From: J038 sp034437535
GTDB taxonomy: Bacteria > Chloroflexota > Anaerolineae > Aggregatilineales > Phototrophicaceae
Direction of reading: 5' to 3'
Assembly: GCA_034437535.1 (NCBI GenBank)
Contig: DAOTTZ010000137.1
Span: forward strand, 10,149 to 74,148
Length of the DNA: 64,000 nucleotides
Positions 41,245 to 49,864 of this stretch are shown here, piece by piece. Positions within the stretch are counted from its first letter, which is position 1, and each line of letters opens with the position of its first letter. The notes beneath the pieces are model-generated. The model was given only the letters and a program-made list of their open reading frames with translations, did no database searches and was not told the origin of the DNA. Both the position numbers and the translations under genes were made by a program.

Positions 41245-42045
41245 ATGGCAAGAGAACGTGTACAGAAGATCATGTCGCACGCCGGGATCGACTCCCGCCG
41301 TGCCTGTGAAAAGATCATTGACGCGGGCCGGGTGACCGTCAATGGTGAGCGCATCACCCTGGGGGATAAGGCCGACCCCGAAACTGACGACATCCGCGTT
41401 GATGGCAAACCAATCCACGCCGACCAGATCGAATATGTGTATTATGTGGTCCATAAACCGCAGGGCGTGTTATCTGCCCCGGCTACGGCCCCCGGCGATG
41501 AACGTCCCACCGTGATCGAAGGCCTGCCCTTTGAAGATCATCTGTTTACCATCGGTCGGCTGGATGCCGATAGCGAAGGGATGATGATTATCACCAATGA
41601 TGGCGACCTGGCAAACCGGCTGGCCCACCCCCGCTATGAGCATACCAAGACGTATAAAGTCGTGGTTTACGATGAGATGAGCGAAGAAAAGATCGAAGAA
41701 TGGCGCAATGGCTTGTTCCTCGGCCCAGGGGAAAAGACCGCGCCCTGTTCAGTCAAAGTGCTGGATTCCAACCGGAAGACGACCACGCTCGAAGTCGTGA
41801 TGATCGAAGGCAAAAAGCGACAGATCCGGCGTGTCGGGGCGATGCTCGGTCATCCAGTCAAGAGCCTGATCCGCACGCACATCGGCCAGTTGGGCCTGGG
41901 CACACTCAGCCGGGGGGAATGGTACCGGCTGGGTGATGAAGAGGTCGCGTATCTATCCCAACCGGCACCAGAGCTTGAGGAGATCCGCCAGCGGCAGAAG
42001 GACCTTCGGCAAAAGGCCCGCGATAAAAGACGCTCGCGCAAGTAA
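41245..42045 (+). CDS. rluB: 23S rRNA pseudouridine synthase, RluB/RsuA type
   Basis: 266 residues. An N-terminal S4 RNA-binding domain (ERVQKIMSHAGIDSRRACEKIIDAGRVTVNG) is followed by the RsuA/RluB catalytic domain with GRLDADSEGMMI, whose Asp is the catalytic residue, and KKRQIRRVGAMLGHPV (RNA contact). The C terminus is a basic tail with RQKARDKRRSRK. Modifies U2605-type positions in 23S rRNA by family knowledge; RsuA or RluE specificity cannot be excluded. A TACAAT -10-like box is at 41198-41203. Followed 15 bases later by plsC. Confidence 0.88.
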   Translation: MARERVQKIMSHAGIDSRRACEKIIDAGRVTVNGERITLGDKADPETDDIRVDGKPIHADQIEYVYYVVHKPQGVLSAPATAPGDERPTVIEGLPFEDHLFTIGRLDADSEGMMIITNDGDLANRLAHPRYEHTKTYKVVVYDEMSEEKIEEWRNGLFLGPGEKTAPCSVKVLDSNRKTTTLEVVMIEGKKRQIRRVGAMLGHPVKSLIRTHIGQLGLGTLSRGEWYRLGDEEVAYLSQPAPELEEIRQRQKDLRQKARDKRRSRK

Positions 42046-42060
42046 GTATTTGGAGGGGAA

Positions 42061-42771
42061 ATGGACGCGACGTATATTCGCCGTCAGCCGCGCATGGCCT
42101 GGCGGCGGTTTCTCTTACGCGGGTTGATCCGCACGGTGGGGTATACCGTGCTGGCGCAGGTCACCGTATCTGGCAAAGAACACATCCCGGATGAAGGCCC
42201 CTGCATCTTGATGATGAATCATATCTCCGCGATTGACCCGGTGGTTTGCATGGGGGAAGTCACCAATCGTTACGTGATCCCGATGACAAAAGTTGAGAAC
42301 ACCCATAATCCGCTTTTGCGGTTTATGGTGTGGTGGTGGGGATCGTACACGGTGAACCGGGAGACGGTGGATCGCAAGGCCCTGCGCCAGTCGATTGACC
42401 TGCTCCGCGCCGGGCATATGATCCTGATCGCCCCGGAAGGTACCCGCCACCCGCAAGGGTTGGGGCCGGGCAAAGATGGGCTGGCCTTCATCGCCACCAA
42501 AGCAGATGCGACCGTCGTCCCTGCCGCGCTGGCCTATAGCGATACCTTCAAGACTCGTTGGAAGGCGTTCAAGCGGGCGCGGGCACACATCGCCTTCGGC
42601 CCGGCGTTCAAGTTCAACACGGCGGGCCGCTCACGGATCCCGCGTGAAGAATTGCGCCGGATGACCCAGGAGGCGATGTATCAATTAGCCAGGACACAGG
42701 TCGAACCGACACTGCGCGGGCATTACAGGGATATTGAGACTGCAACCACCGAGACGTTAACCTTTGTTTAA
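42061..42771 (+). CDS. plsC: 1-acyl-sn-glycerol-3-phosphate acyltransferase
   Basis: 236 residues. The acyltransferase motif H-x4-D is visible in MNHISAID, and motif III in LIAPEGTRHPQG; a hydrophobic segment near the N terminus (about residues 20-38) attaches it to the membrane. It acylates lysophosphatidic acid to phosphatidic acid in phospholipid synthesis. GGAGGGG lies just upstream of the ATG; 15 bases separate it from rluB, and 24 bases from the following thioesterase, so the three look like one operon. Confidence 0.92.
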   Translation: MDATYIRRQPRMAWRRFLLRGLIRTVGYTVLAQVTVSGKEHIPDEGPCILMMNHISAIDPVVCMGEVTNRYVIPMTKVENTHNPLLRFMVWWWGSYTVNRETVDRKALRQSIDLLRAGHMILIAPEGTRHPQGLGPGKDGLAFIATKADATVVPAALAYSDTFKTRWKAFKRARAHIAFGPAFKFNTAGRSRIPREELRRMTQEAMYQLARTQVEPTLRGHYRDIETATTETLTFV

Positions 42772-42795
42772 GTTTTTGTTTGGAGGAAAATCAAC

Positions 42796-43191
42796 ATGGA
42801 TACACTTTCGATTGGTATGACGGGCACGCTGGAAACGACCGTCACGCCGGATAAGACCGCCCGGCATCTAGGCAGTGGTGGCATTGATGTATTCGCCACC
42901 CCGGCCATGATCGCACTCATGGAAGGGGCGGCGGTGGATGCGATTGACGCGCATCTGGCCGAAGGGCAGGCCAGCGTCGGCATTGATGTCCATGTCCAAC
43001 ATTTGGCGGCGACACCACTCGGCCAGACCGTCCGCGCTGAAGCCGAAGTCACGGCCATCGACCGCCGCAAGGTGACGTTCACGGTGACGGCTTATGACCA
43101 GCAGGAGAAGATCGGCGAAGGAACCCACACCCGTTTCGTCATCGACTTGAACCGTTATACGGCCCGGCTGGAAGAAAAGCAGGGCCGTTAG
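42796..43191 (+). CDS. FlK-like hot-dog fold thioesterase
   Basis: 131 residues with a single hot-dog domain of the fluoroacetyl-CoA thioesterase (FlK) family. The three catalytic positions are recognisable: Thr in FATPAMIALMEGAA, Glu eight residues on, and His in VHVQHLAATPLG. It would hydrolyse a small acyl-CoA; the real substrate is not fluoroacetyl-CoA in most members. GGAGG lies 10 bases before the ATG. It follows plsC in the same operon, which suits a role in acyl-CoA housekeeping. Confidence 0.87.
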   Translation: MDTLSIGMTGTLETTVTPDKTARHLGSGGIDVFATPAMIALMEGAAVDAIDAHLAEGQASVGIDVHVQHLAATPLGQTVRAEAEVTAIDRRKVTFTVTAYDQQEKIGEGTHTRFVIDLNRYTARLEEKQGR

Positions 43192-43203
43192 TTAACCCGG
43201 CGG

Positions 43204-43908
43204 TTACTGGCTCATGCTGATCGTGTAGTCTGCGGTGACATCACCGAAGACGAAATCAAGCGTGGCCCGCTGGACGGTGAGGATAAATAACGTCTGGTTC
43301 ACCGGGTTGATCGTCATCGTACCGCTGACCAACTGCGAGCCGCTCAACATGCCGATGGGATCGAGGTTGAAGTCGGAGTCAATATTGACGGCCAGTTCCG
43401 GCACGAAGCCAGCGCGATCCAGCGTGTAGGCTAACGTGAACTCGTCCTCTGTGAGAATGGCATAATACGCGGTGTCTTCGTTGCTGACGGTGCCGCTGAC
43501 ACTGCCGCTGGCTTCCAGCACATCCGGGTTGATGATCTCCATCTGCCAGGCACCGCCCACACTGCCCTGCCCGACGACTTTGTATTCGCCGGTACTGGGC
43601 AATTGCAGGGCGATCACGGAGTCGGTAATGCCTTCTTTTTCGATCAAAACATCGTCTTCGAAGCTCACGGCCAGCGTCTCGGTGCTGAAGCTACTCTCAA
43701 AATCAGTCGGGCCGAGGCTGATAACGACCACATCACCGCCGTTACCGAGAAAGCGGACGGTCATCGTATCCCCATTTCCTTCGGCGATTTCGCCGTATTC
43801 GACGATGGTGCCGACCTCATCGCCTTTGCCGTCGTCATCTTGGGCGTAGAGGTTGCCCAATGGCAAGATAAGCCCGATCATCAACAGAATTAGCATTCGT
43901 CGTGTCAT
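43204..43908 (-). CDS. Secreted protein of unknown function
   Basis: 234 residues with a signal peptide (MTRRMLILLMIGLILPLGNLYAQ) and an acidic first stretch (DDDGKGDE). The mature part is beta-rich with many Gly, Thr and Val; the 'GTIVEYGEIAEGNGDTMTVRFLG' unit loosely resembles the opening of the PPC-type units in the large lipoprotein, but I cannot claim homology. GAGGAT is 7 bases before the ATG. It is convergent with the thioesterase gene. Confidence 0.7.
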   Translation of the reverse strand: MTRRMLILLMIGLILPLGNLYAQDDDGKGDEVGTIVEYGEIAEGNGDTMTVRFLGNGGDVVVISLGPTDFESSFSTETLAVSFEDDVLIEKEGITDSVIALQLPSTGEYKVVGQGSVGGAWQMEIINPDVLEASGSVSGTVSNEDTAYYAILTEDEFTLAYTLDRAGFVPELAVNIDSDFNLDPIGMLSGSQLVSGTMTINPVNQTLFILTVQRATLDFVFGDVTADYTISMSQ

Positions 43909-43991
43909 ATGTATCCTCGCTGTTTTGTGTATGATTTTCCTCGTCTATTATACGCTGAATCATACTGGCGCAAGGAGTATATCAACGAATC

Positions 43992-44022
43992 AAAACGGCG
44001 TGCATCCACTGGATGCACGCCG
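43992..44022 (-). terminator. Intrinsic terminator after korB
   Basis: On the minus strand CGGCGTGCATCC (44022-44011) pairs perfectly with GGATGCACGCCG (44007-43996), with a 3-base loop, followed by TTTTGATT. It lies about 25 bases past the korB stop. Confidence 0.88.
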
Positions 44023-44046
44023 CCAGAATCTAGCAGACCGGTGAGC

Positions 44047-45084
44047 TTATTTGAACCGTGCCATCAGCGCGTCCAGCTTTTCCCGTGAAGGGCGGTTATC
44101 ATCCTGTGCCAGATGCGCCAGCGGTGTCTCGACCAGATTTTCCACTTCGGGCAGGGTCGGGCGCGGCTCTTCGTAGTAGATCAAGCCGGTGAGGAACAAT
44201 TCTTCGCGCTGGCCTTCTTCCAGCACCTGCAAGGCTTGCAGACGATTGCGCGGGTCATGATCTTTGCCGAGCTTCTTCAAGCGGACGATGGTGCCATCGT
44301 GCATATCGACTTCGATGATCTCGTCTTCGGCGTAATCTTCGATTTCGATCTCGTCTTTGGCATCCACATAATCCGGGGCCAGCACTTGAATATCGTGCAG
44401 GCTGATCTGATGTTCTTTGCCATACGGATAACTCTTGGTGGATTCTTCGTTGTTGTTGAAGGTCACACACGGGCTGATAATATCGAGAATGGCGGTGCCC
44501 TGGTGGGCGATGGCGGCCTGCATCAGCGATTGCACCTGTTTGGCATCGCCGCTGAAGCTCCGGGCGACGAAGGTCGCGCCGCTGATGACGGCTTCTAACG
44601 CCAGGTCAATGGGCGGCAGATCGTTGCGCCCGTAATATTTGAGTTCCTGGCCTTCGTCCGCCGTCGCGCTGAACTGGCCTTTGGTCAGGCCGTAGACGCC
44701 GTTATTTTCGATGATGTAGACAAACGGCACATTGCGGCGGATGACGTGCTTAAACTGCCCCATGCCGATACTGCCGGTGTCGCCATCACCGCTGACGGCC
44801 ACACACTTCAACGAGCGATTTCCCATCAACGCGCCGGTGACGACCGACGGCATCCGACCGTGAAGCGCGTTAAAGCCATGCGAGCGGCCCAGGAAGTAGG
44901 CCGGGGTCTTGCTGGAGCAACCGATGCCGCTCATCTTGATAATCTGATGTTGTTGAATCCCCAGGTCATAGGCCATGCTGATGATCTGGTTGGAGATGGA
45001 ATCATGCCCGCAACCGGGGCACAGGGTGCTTTTACGGCCTTTGTAGTCGTTGCGGCTGAGGCCGAGTTCGTTTGTACGTGCCAT
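44047..45084 (-). CDS. korB: 2-oxoacid:ferredoxin oxidoreductase, beta subunit
   Basis: 345 residues. CPGCGHDSI (Fe-S/TPP-associated cysteines), GIGCSSKTP, the thiamine-pyrophosphate motif VSGDGDTGSIGMGQFKHVIRRN and IIENNGVYGLTKGQFS. With the alpha subunit it oxidatively decarboxylates a 2-oxoacid (2-oxoglutarate is the best guess) to acyl-CoA, reducing ferredoxin. A C-terminal extension of about 100 residues (from LKKLGKDHDPRNR) is typical of KorB in this group. It follows korA by 4 bases and is third in the GntR-korA-korB operon, with a terminator beyond it. Confidence 0.94.
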   Translation of the reverse strand: MARTNELGLSRNDYKGRKSTLCPGCGHDSISNQIISMAYDLGIQQHQIIKMSGIGCSSKTPAYFLGRSHGFNALHGRMPSVVTGALMGNRSLKCVAVSGDGDTGSIGMGQFKHVIRRNVPFVYIIENNGVYGLTKGQFSATADEGQELKYYGRNDLPPIDLALEAVISGATFVARSFSGDAKQVQSLMQAAIAHQGTAILDIISPCVTFNNNEESTKSYPYGKEHQISLHDIQVLAPDYVDAKDEIEIEDYAEDEIIEVDMHDGTIVRLKKLGKDHDPRNRLQALQVLEEGQREELFLTGLIYYEEPRPTLPEVENLVETPLAHLAQDDNRPSREKLDALMARFK

Positions 45085-45088
45085 GAGT

Positions 45089-46927
45089 CTACTTGCCTTC
45101 CGCTTGCATTACGCTATCAATGATAAATTTCGCCGTCATCGGCAGGCCATCCCCCAGCGGGAAGCCGGTCAGCTTGGGTGCCAGTTCCGGGTAATCCATC
45201 CGCAGGATCTGGTGGAGTTGGCCGTCGTGGTTGTTTTCGATGACGTAAACGCGGTCGTGCGCGTTGATGAAATCAACGGTGGCTTGCGTTATGGGCAGGG
45301 CACGCACGCGCAGATAATTGGTCTGGATGCCGGCGTTTTCCAGGCGGTCACGGGCTTCGACCATCGCCGGTTGGTTACTGCCGAAGGTGATGATGCCGAC
45401 CTTAACCGCCTCGTCTTGCTCGATGATGGGGGCCGGCAAGAACGTCTTGACGGTTTCCATCTTGCGATCCAGGCGGCGCATGTTTTCCATCCACACGTCG
45501 CTGTCTTCGCTGTAGACGGCGAATTCGTCGTGGCCGGTGCCGCGTGCGAAGTAAGCCGCTTGCGGGTGATCGGTACCGGGGATCGTCCGGTAGGGGATCC
45601 CGTCCTCATCGACGTCATAATAGCGGCCCCATTTGCCATGATCGGCGATGAATTGCTTGAGGCTATCAGCATCCAGGAGCTTACCGCGATCCAGCGGTTC
45701 GTCTGGATATTCGAACGGATCGGCCATCCAGTTGTTCATGCCCAGGTCAAGGTCACTCAGGACGAAGACCGGCCATTGTGCTTTTTCGGATAAGTCAAAG
45801 GCCCGCCAGCCGAATTCAAATGCTTCTTCCGGCGTGCCAGGGAGCAAGATGATCTGGCGGGTGTCGCCATGACCGAGAAAATGGGTAAACAGGATGTCGC
45901 CCTGGCTGGTGCGGGTGGGCAGGCCGGTGGATGGCCCCATGCGCGTAATATCCCAGAAGACGCAGGGGATCTCCGAGAAGTAGGCCAACCCGGCGAATTC
46001 GGCCATCAGGCTGATGCCGGGGCCACTGGTGGCGGTCATGGCGCGGGCACCGGCGAAGCCTGCCCCGATAATCATCCCGGCGGCGGCCAGTTCGTCTTCC
46101 GCCTGGACGATGGCGACAGTATCTTTGCCGGTTTCTTCATCCCGGCGAATGCCCTTATGGGTGATGATGCCGTCTACCAGGCTGGTCGATGGCGTGATCG
46201 GATACCACGAGACCAGGTTCACCCCGCCGAAGAGCGCACCAATAGCCGCCGCTTCGTTGCCGGTGATGAAGATCTTGCCTTCGGTCTGGTTGTCCCGTTC
46301 GAACACGAACGGATCGCGCTTATCGAAGTTGTCTTTCGCGTAGTCATAGGCCAGTTGCACCACGCTGAAGTTCATGTTGACGGGCTTCTCTTTGTTGCTG
46401 AAGTTTTCCATCAGCGCGTTGCGGATTTCGTCCAGCGGGATTTCAAACAACTGGGCGACCACACCGACATAGGTCATATTTTCCACCCGCTTGCGGAACG
46501 CGCTCGGCACATCGGCCTGCTTCATGATCTCCTTGACCGGCACCTCATACCACACGATGTCATCGCGGTTCTGGCCCCATTTCCAATCCGCATTGATGAT
46601 GCAAACGCCATTCGCTGGCAGGTCGTTGATGTCACGGGCGGCGGTGTCCTGGTTGTAGGCGACAACAATTTCGGTAGTATCACGCCGTGCTGTGTAGCCA
46701 TCCCCACTGGCGCGGATGGTGTACCAGGTGGGCAGGCCCTTGATGTTGGAGGGGAACAGGTTCTTACCGTTGACGGGAATCCCCATGTTGAACAGTGTCT
46801 TCACCAGCACATTGTTTGAAGTCTGGCTACCAGAGCCATTTTTCGTCGCGACGACGAAGGCGAAGTCATTGACGACGCGCCCGCCGGTCGCTTGTGCCTG
46901 AGATTGCGGTTGAACGTTTGTAGCCAT
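45089..46927 (-). CDS. korA: 2-oxoacid:ferredoxin oxidoreductase, fused gamma-alpha subunit
   Basis: 612 residues. The gamma domain comes first (to about residue 200: DFAFVVATKNGSGSQTSNNVLVK, where subunits bind CoA), followed by the alpha domain (GNEAAAIGALFGGVNLVSWYPITPSTSLVDGII, EDELAAAGMIIGAGFAGARAMTATSGPGISLMAE), and the C-terminal core ITFGSNQPAMVEARDRL with ENNHDGQLHQILR. The gamma-alpha fusion is standard for the Kor group. Its partner is korB 4 bases on. It likely acts in the TCA cycle as a CoA- and ferredoxin-dependent 2-oxoglutarate dehydrogenase replacement; 2-oxoacid choice is not proven by sequence. Confidence 0.93.
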   Translation of the reverse strand: MATNVQPQSQAQATGGRVVNDFAFVVATKNGSGSQTSNNVLVKTLFNMGIPVNGKNLFPSNIKGLPTWYTIRASGDGYTARRDTTEIVVAYNQDTAARDINDLPANGVCIINADWKWGQNRDDIVWYEVPVKEIMKQADVPSAFRKRVENMTYVGVVAQLFEIPLDEIRNALMENFSNKEKPVNMNFSVVQLAYDYAKDNFDKRDPFVFERDNQTEGKIFITGNEAAAIGALFGGVNLVSWYPITPSTSLVDGIITHKGIRRDEETGKDTVAIVQAEDELAAAGMIIGAGFAGARAMTATSGPGISLMAEFAGLAYFSEIPCVFWDITRMGPSTGLPTRTSQGDILFTHFLGHGDTRQIILLPGTPEEAFEFGWRAFDLSEKAQWPVFVLSDLDLGMNNWMADPFEYPDEPLDRGKLLDADSLKQFIADHGKWGRYYDVDEDGIPYRTIPGTDHPQAAYFARGTGHDEFAVYSEDSDVWMENMRRLDRKMETVKTFLPAPIIEQDEAVKVGIITFGSNQPAMVEARDRLENAGIQTNYLRVRALPITQATVDFINAHDRVYVIENNHDGQLHQILRMDYPELAPKLTGFPLGDGLPMTAKFIIDSVMQAEGK

Positions 46928-46989
46928 AGCGTCTTTGCAAATTACCTTTCTAAATGATGAGCGTTGAAAAATCAGTTCTAATAAATGAT

Positions 46990-47661
46990 CTATTTCGCTC
47001 CTTTCATCCGCCGGAGCAGGCGCGTATGTTCGATAAAAAGTGCCTGGGCGCGGTCGATGTCGTCCGCGTCGATGGCATCAAGGATTTTCTCATGATACGT
47101 CCACACGGATTGCAAGTAATCGTAATCCGAGTAGGTGTTCAGATGAATGGCTTCGTATGCGTCCCAGTAGACTTCCAGCAGGCCGACGACGAACGGATTT
47201 TCCAGACGGCGGAAGACCGTCATGTGGAAGGTGCGATGCTCCGCATGCGGAATACGAATCCAATCACCGGTGAGCTTGTGCTGTGCTTGTTCCACACATT
47301 GGCGCATGGTCGCATGATCTGCCGGCCTGAGTACAGCACAGGCTTCATGCCAGAAGGCGGTTTCGATGTGTTTTCGTAATTCAGAGAAAAGCGGGAACAT
47401 GCGTGGATCCTGCGCCAGCGCATAGAACAGGCTCAGGCGCACGGCGGGGGCGAAGCGATAAGGCTTTAGCCGGGTGCCGGTGCGTGATTTGACATCGACC
47501 AGACCCAACACACGAGCAACTTCCAGTTGTTCGCGAATTTTGCTGGTGCCGATGCCGAGTTCGTCCTTCAACGCGCTGATCGTCGGCAGGCGATCTCCTG
47601 CGGTGTGATCTGACTCAATGATGAAGTTGAGCAGGTCATTTTCCAGGTCGATTTGAGACAT
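46990..47661 (-). CDS. GntR-family regulator with FCD-type ligand domain
   Basis: 223 residues. An N-terminal winged helix (AGDRLPTISALKDELGIGTSKIREQLEVARVLGLVDVKSRTGTRLKP) is followed by an all-helical FCD domain; candidate metal-binding His residues include those in HAEHRTFHMTVF and WTYHEKIL. FCD proteins usually bind a small carboxylic acid. It is the first gene of the operon with korA and korB (62 bases ahead), so it probably controls them and itself. ATG 47661 is preceded by AGGATTG; the TTG one codon earlier is also possible. Confidence 0.88.
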   Translation of the reverse strand: MSQIDLENDLLNFIIESDHTAGDRLPTISALKDELGIGTSKIREQLEVARVLGLVDVKSRTGTRLKPYRFAPAVRLSLFYALAQDPRMFPLFSELRKHIETAFWHEACAVLRPADHATMRQCVEQAQHKLTGDWIRIPHAEHRTFHMTVFRRLENPFVVGLLEVYWDAYEAIHLNTYSDYDYLQSVWTYHEKILDAIDADDIDRAQALFIEHTRLLRRMKGAK

Positions 47662-47662
47662 C

Positions 47663-47758
47663 AATCCTATTTATCTGATTAATCCTATTGATTGTCATTG
47701 TACGGATTCGCCGGGTAGAAGTCTATGGCCAATCCTACCGATGCAGTAGCATAGGATT
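47663..47758. promoter_or_regulatory. Four AATCCTA boxes between the GntR gene and a divergent small gene
   Basis: AATCCTA at 47663-47669, 47681-47687 and 47731-47737, and its inverse TAGGATT at 47752-47758. The first two are spaced 18 bp apart just ahead of the GntR start; the second pair is inverted, 21 bp apart (start to start), and the last box lies immediately before a TACAAT -10 (47765-47770) of the divergent gene. The likely reader is the adjacent GntR protein. Confidence 0.5.
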
Positions 47759-47805
47759 TTACGCTACAATGTGGTTAGCTTACATCAACAGACAAAGGGA
47801 TACAC

Positions 47806-48081
47806 ATGGCAAACGAACGTCACGTTAAAGGTGCGCTGGAAAAGTTTACCCGCTCGCTGAAGGACGCCAATAATTACGTTGAAGACGTGTTGCAGACCGT
47901 GCGCGAACTGGAAGAAGCCCTGGAAACTTACGACGCCGATGCAGATCTGAAGATCACACGCGGCATCAAGGGTGAGATCGACCGGGGCAAAAAACAGATT
48001 CAGGAATTGCGGAAGAACGTCGATAAGCTCGACCGGGAGCTTTCCGACACCAACCGTATCTACCAGAAGCTACGGCGTTAA
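47806..48081 (+). CDS. Small coiled-coil protein of unknown function
   Basis: 91 residues, almost wholly charged helix: ALEKFTRSLKDANNYVEDVLQTVRELEEALETYD, then KGEIDRGKKQIQELRKNVDKLDRELSDTNRIYQKLRR, a heptad pattern indicating coiled coil. No signal peptide or membrane helix. It has its own -10 box and an upstream AAGGGAT, and is divergent from the GntR operon with shared AATCCTA boxes. It ends 4 bases into the convergent hydrolase gene. No named family. Confidence 0.75.
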   Translation: MANERHVKGALEKFTRSLKDANNYVEDVLQTVRELEEALETYDADADLKITRGIKGEIDRGKKQIQELRKNVDKLDRELSDTNRIYQKLRR

Positions 48082-49070
48082 CTCACACCTTGCGCGGTCA
48101 GCCAGTCATGGATGCGGCGGGCGGTCTGCTCCTGGCTGGCTTCCATCATCAGGTTGTGGGCTTCACCGTCGATCACGATCAGATCGGCGTCGTAAAATGC
48201 GGCGGAGCGGCGTTGCCCGGCCAGACTGACAACCGCATCCCGTTCCCCCGCCAGCCATAATAACGGCGTTTGCAGGTTGCGCGGTGGTTGCCAGAAGGGC
48301 GGGTTATGCTGGAAGGTGACCATCACACTTTCGCCGTCGAGTTTGGCCCATAATTCCTGCGGCTTGATCGTCGCCGTCGGTGTGATGAGCTTGCGGGCGG
48401 CCTGCACCGGGTTGCGAACCCAGGGTGTCGCGTTCCAGGTGAGGGTGGATGCAAAGCCGCCGATGGGATCTTGCGTGAAGATCAGCGGCCCGCCATCCAG
48501 CAGGGCACTCCCTGCCACCCAGGACGCGACCAACACAGCGGCGGGTAGATCATCGCCGACATGCTTGAGATACCACTGAGTCAACGCGCCGCCCATGCTA
48601 TGACCGATCAAGACCGGGCGTGTTTCGTGCCGGTAGATCTCGCGTTGCAAGAACGCCAGATAATAATCGAGTGTGCATCGCCACAGCGGGCGTTGCGGGA
48701 AAGACCCGGCATGACCGGGCAGGCTGTGCGCGTGGCTTTCCCAACCCCATTCTGCCAGCAGAATTTGCCATTGCTCCCAGCACCAGGCCCCGTGCCACAT
48801 CCCATGCTGGAAGACAATCGGTGTCTCATAGCGCCGGTTAGCCGGTGTGACGCTGACGCGCTCAATGCCGTCTTCGATGACATGATGCAGGCTGTAATTG
48901 GCCGTCTGGCGGAATTGCTCGAATTGTAAGCCGGCAGGGGTCTGGTTAGTCGCCGTCGTGAGCGTGCGCTGGACATCCACCCGGCTGAGATGCCACAAAA
49001 AAGTGGCCGATTGCGCCAATAGATTCAGCGCGTACAGCCGGAAGATCAGGCGTAAAAATCCTTTGAGCAT
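48078..49070 (-). CDS. Alpha/beta-fold hydrolase
   Basis: 330 residues. The nucleophile elbow GHSMGGAL contains the catalytic Ser; FQHGMWHGAWCWEQW holds the oxyanion-hole region, ERDAVVSL is the acid-residue loop and EAHNLMMEA the catalytic His. A hydrophobic N terminus (LRLIFRLYALNLLAQSATFLWHL) may attach it to the membrane. The substrate is unknown; esterase/lipase activity is typical. Its stop overlaps the convergent coiled-coil gene by 4 bases. Confidence 0.85.
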   Translation of the reverse strand: MLKGFLRLIFRLYALNLLAQSATFLWHLSRVDVQRTLTTATNQTPAGLQFEQFRQTANYSLHHVIEDGIERVSVTPANRRYETPIVFQHGMWHGAWCWEQWQILLAEWGWESHAHSLPGHAGSFPQRPLWRCTLDYYLAFLQREIYRHETRPVLIGHSMGGALTQWYLKHVGDDLPAAVLVASWVAGSALLDGGPLIFTQDPIGGFASTLTWNATPWVRNPVQAARKLITPTATIKPQELWAKLDGESVMVTFQHNPPFWQPPRNLQTPLLWLAGERDAVVSLAGQRRSAAFYDADLIVIDGEAHNLMMEASQEQTARRIHDWLTAQGVS

Positions 49071-49115
49071 ATCGGTGCGTCCTCTCTGGCGGGTATCTGA
49101 CGATACAGTATACCC

Positions 49116-49742
49116 TCAGCGGATGCTTTGAGGCAAAGCGGCAGTGATCCGGTCAAACACATGATCCAGGTCATCGGGCTTATGCTGGAAGTCGAGCGCG
49201 TTCATATCCAGCGTGATAACCGGGGATTGCTCCCATGTCTTGATCCATTCGTCATAGAGTGTGTTCAGCCCGGCGATATACTCCCGCTTTATATCCTGCT
49301 CGAAGGCGCGGCCCCGCCGGTTGATGTGCGTCATCAGACGATCCACACTGGCTTGTAGATAGATCACCAGATCCGGCGGCGGCAAGAACTTGCACACGGC
49401 CTGATACAGACTATGGTAGGTATCATAATCACGGGGGGACATATTGCCCTGCATGTAGAGGTTGCGGGCGAAGATCTCGGCATCTTCGTATACGGTGCGA
49501 TCTTGCACCACACTCCCAGGGTAATCGACCAGTTGCCGGTGATGCTCTAACCGCTTGCTGAGGAAGAACGCCTGCGACTGGAAGCTCCACCGGGGCATAT
49601 CCCGGTAAAAATCTTCCAGGTAAGGGTTCTCTGAATTGGCTTCGTAGAACGGTTGCCAGCCGAATCGCTCCGCCAGCAGGCCGGTGAGTGTGCTTTTCCC
49701 CGCGCCGATGTTACCGGCGATTGCGATGAATGTGTCGATCAT
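49116..49742 (-). CDS. Deoxynucleoside kinase (dAdo/dGuo kinase family)
   Basis: 208 residues. P-loop IAGNIGAGKSTLT, DRTVYEDAEIFARNL (the D-R-S/T-x-x-E-D motif of the family), and the arginine-rich lid HINRRGRAFEQDI. It phosphorylates purine (or other) deoxynucleosides for dNTP salvage. An E-A-N-S-E-N-P-Y stretch near residue 35 fits the substrate pocket of dGK/dAK. Upstream gene 49743-49864 holds nothing recognisable. Confidence 0.9.
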   Translation of the reverse strand: MIDTFIAIAGNIGAGKSTLTGLLAERFGWQPFYEANSENPYLEDFYRDMPRWSFQSQAFFLSKRLEHHRQLVDYPGSVVQDRTVYEDAEIFARNLYMQGNMSPRDYDTYHSLYQAVCKFLPPPDLVIYLQASVDRLMTHINRRGRAFEQDIKREYIAGLNTLYDEWIKTWEQSPVITLDMNALDFQHKPDDLDHVFDRITAALPQSIR

Positions 49743-49864
49743 TTTGATTAAGTCCCTGTTAAATCAAAGTCTTCATGGTAACCAAAAACCCGGTCGTGGC
49801 AAGCCAGGATTTGAGTTGACACCAGTTTAGAACTTGCGTTCGCTGTTTGTCCAGTTAGAAAGGG

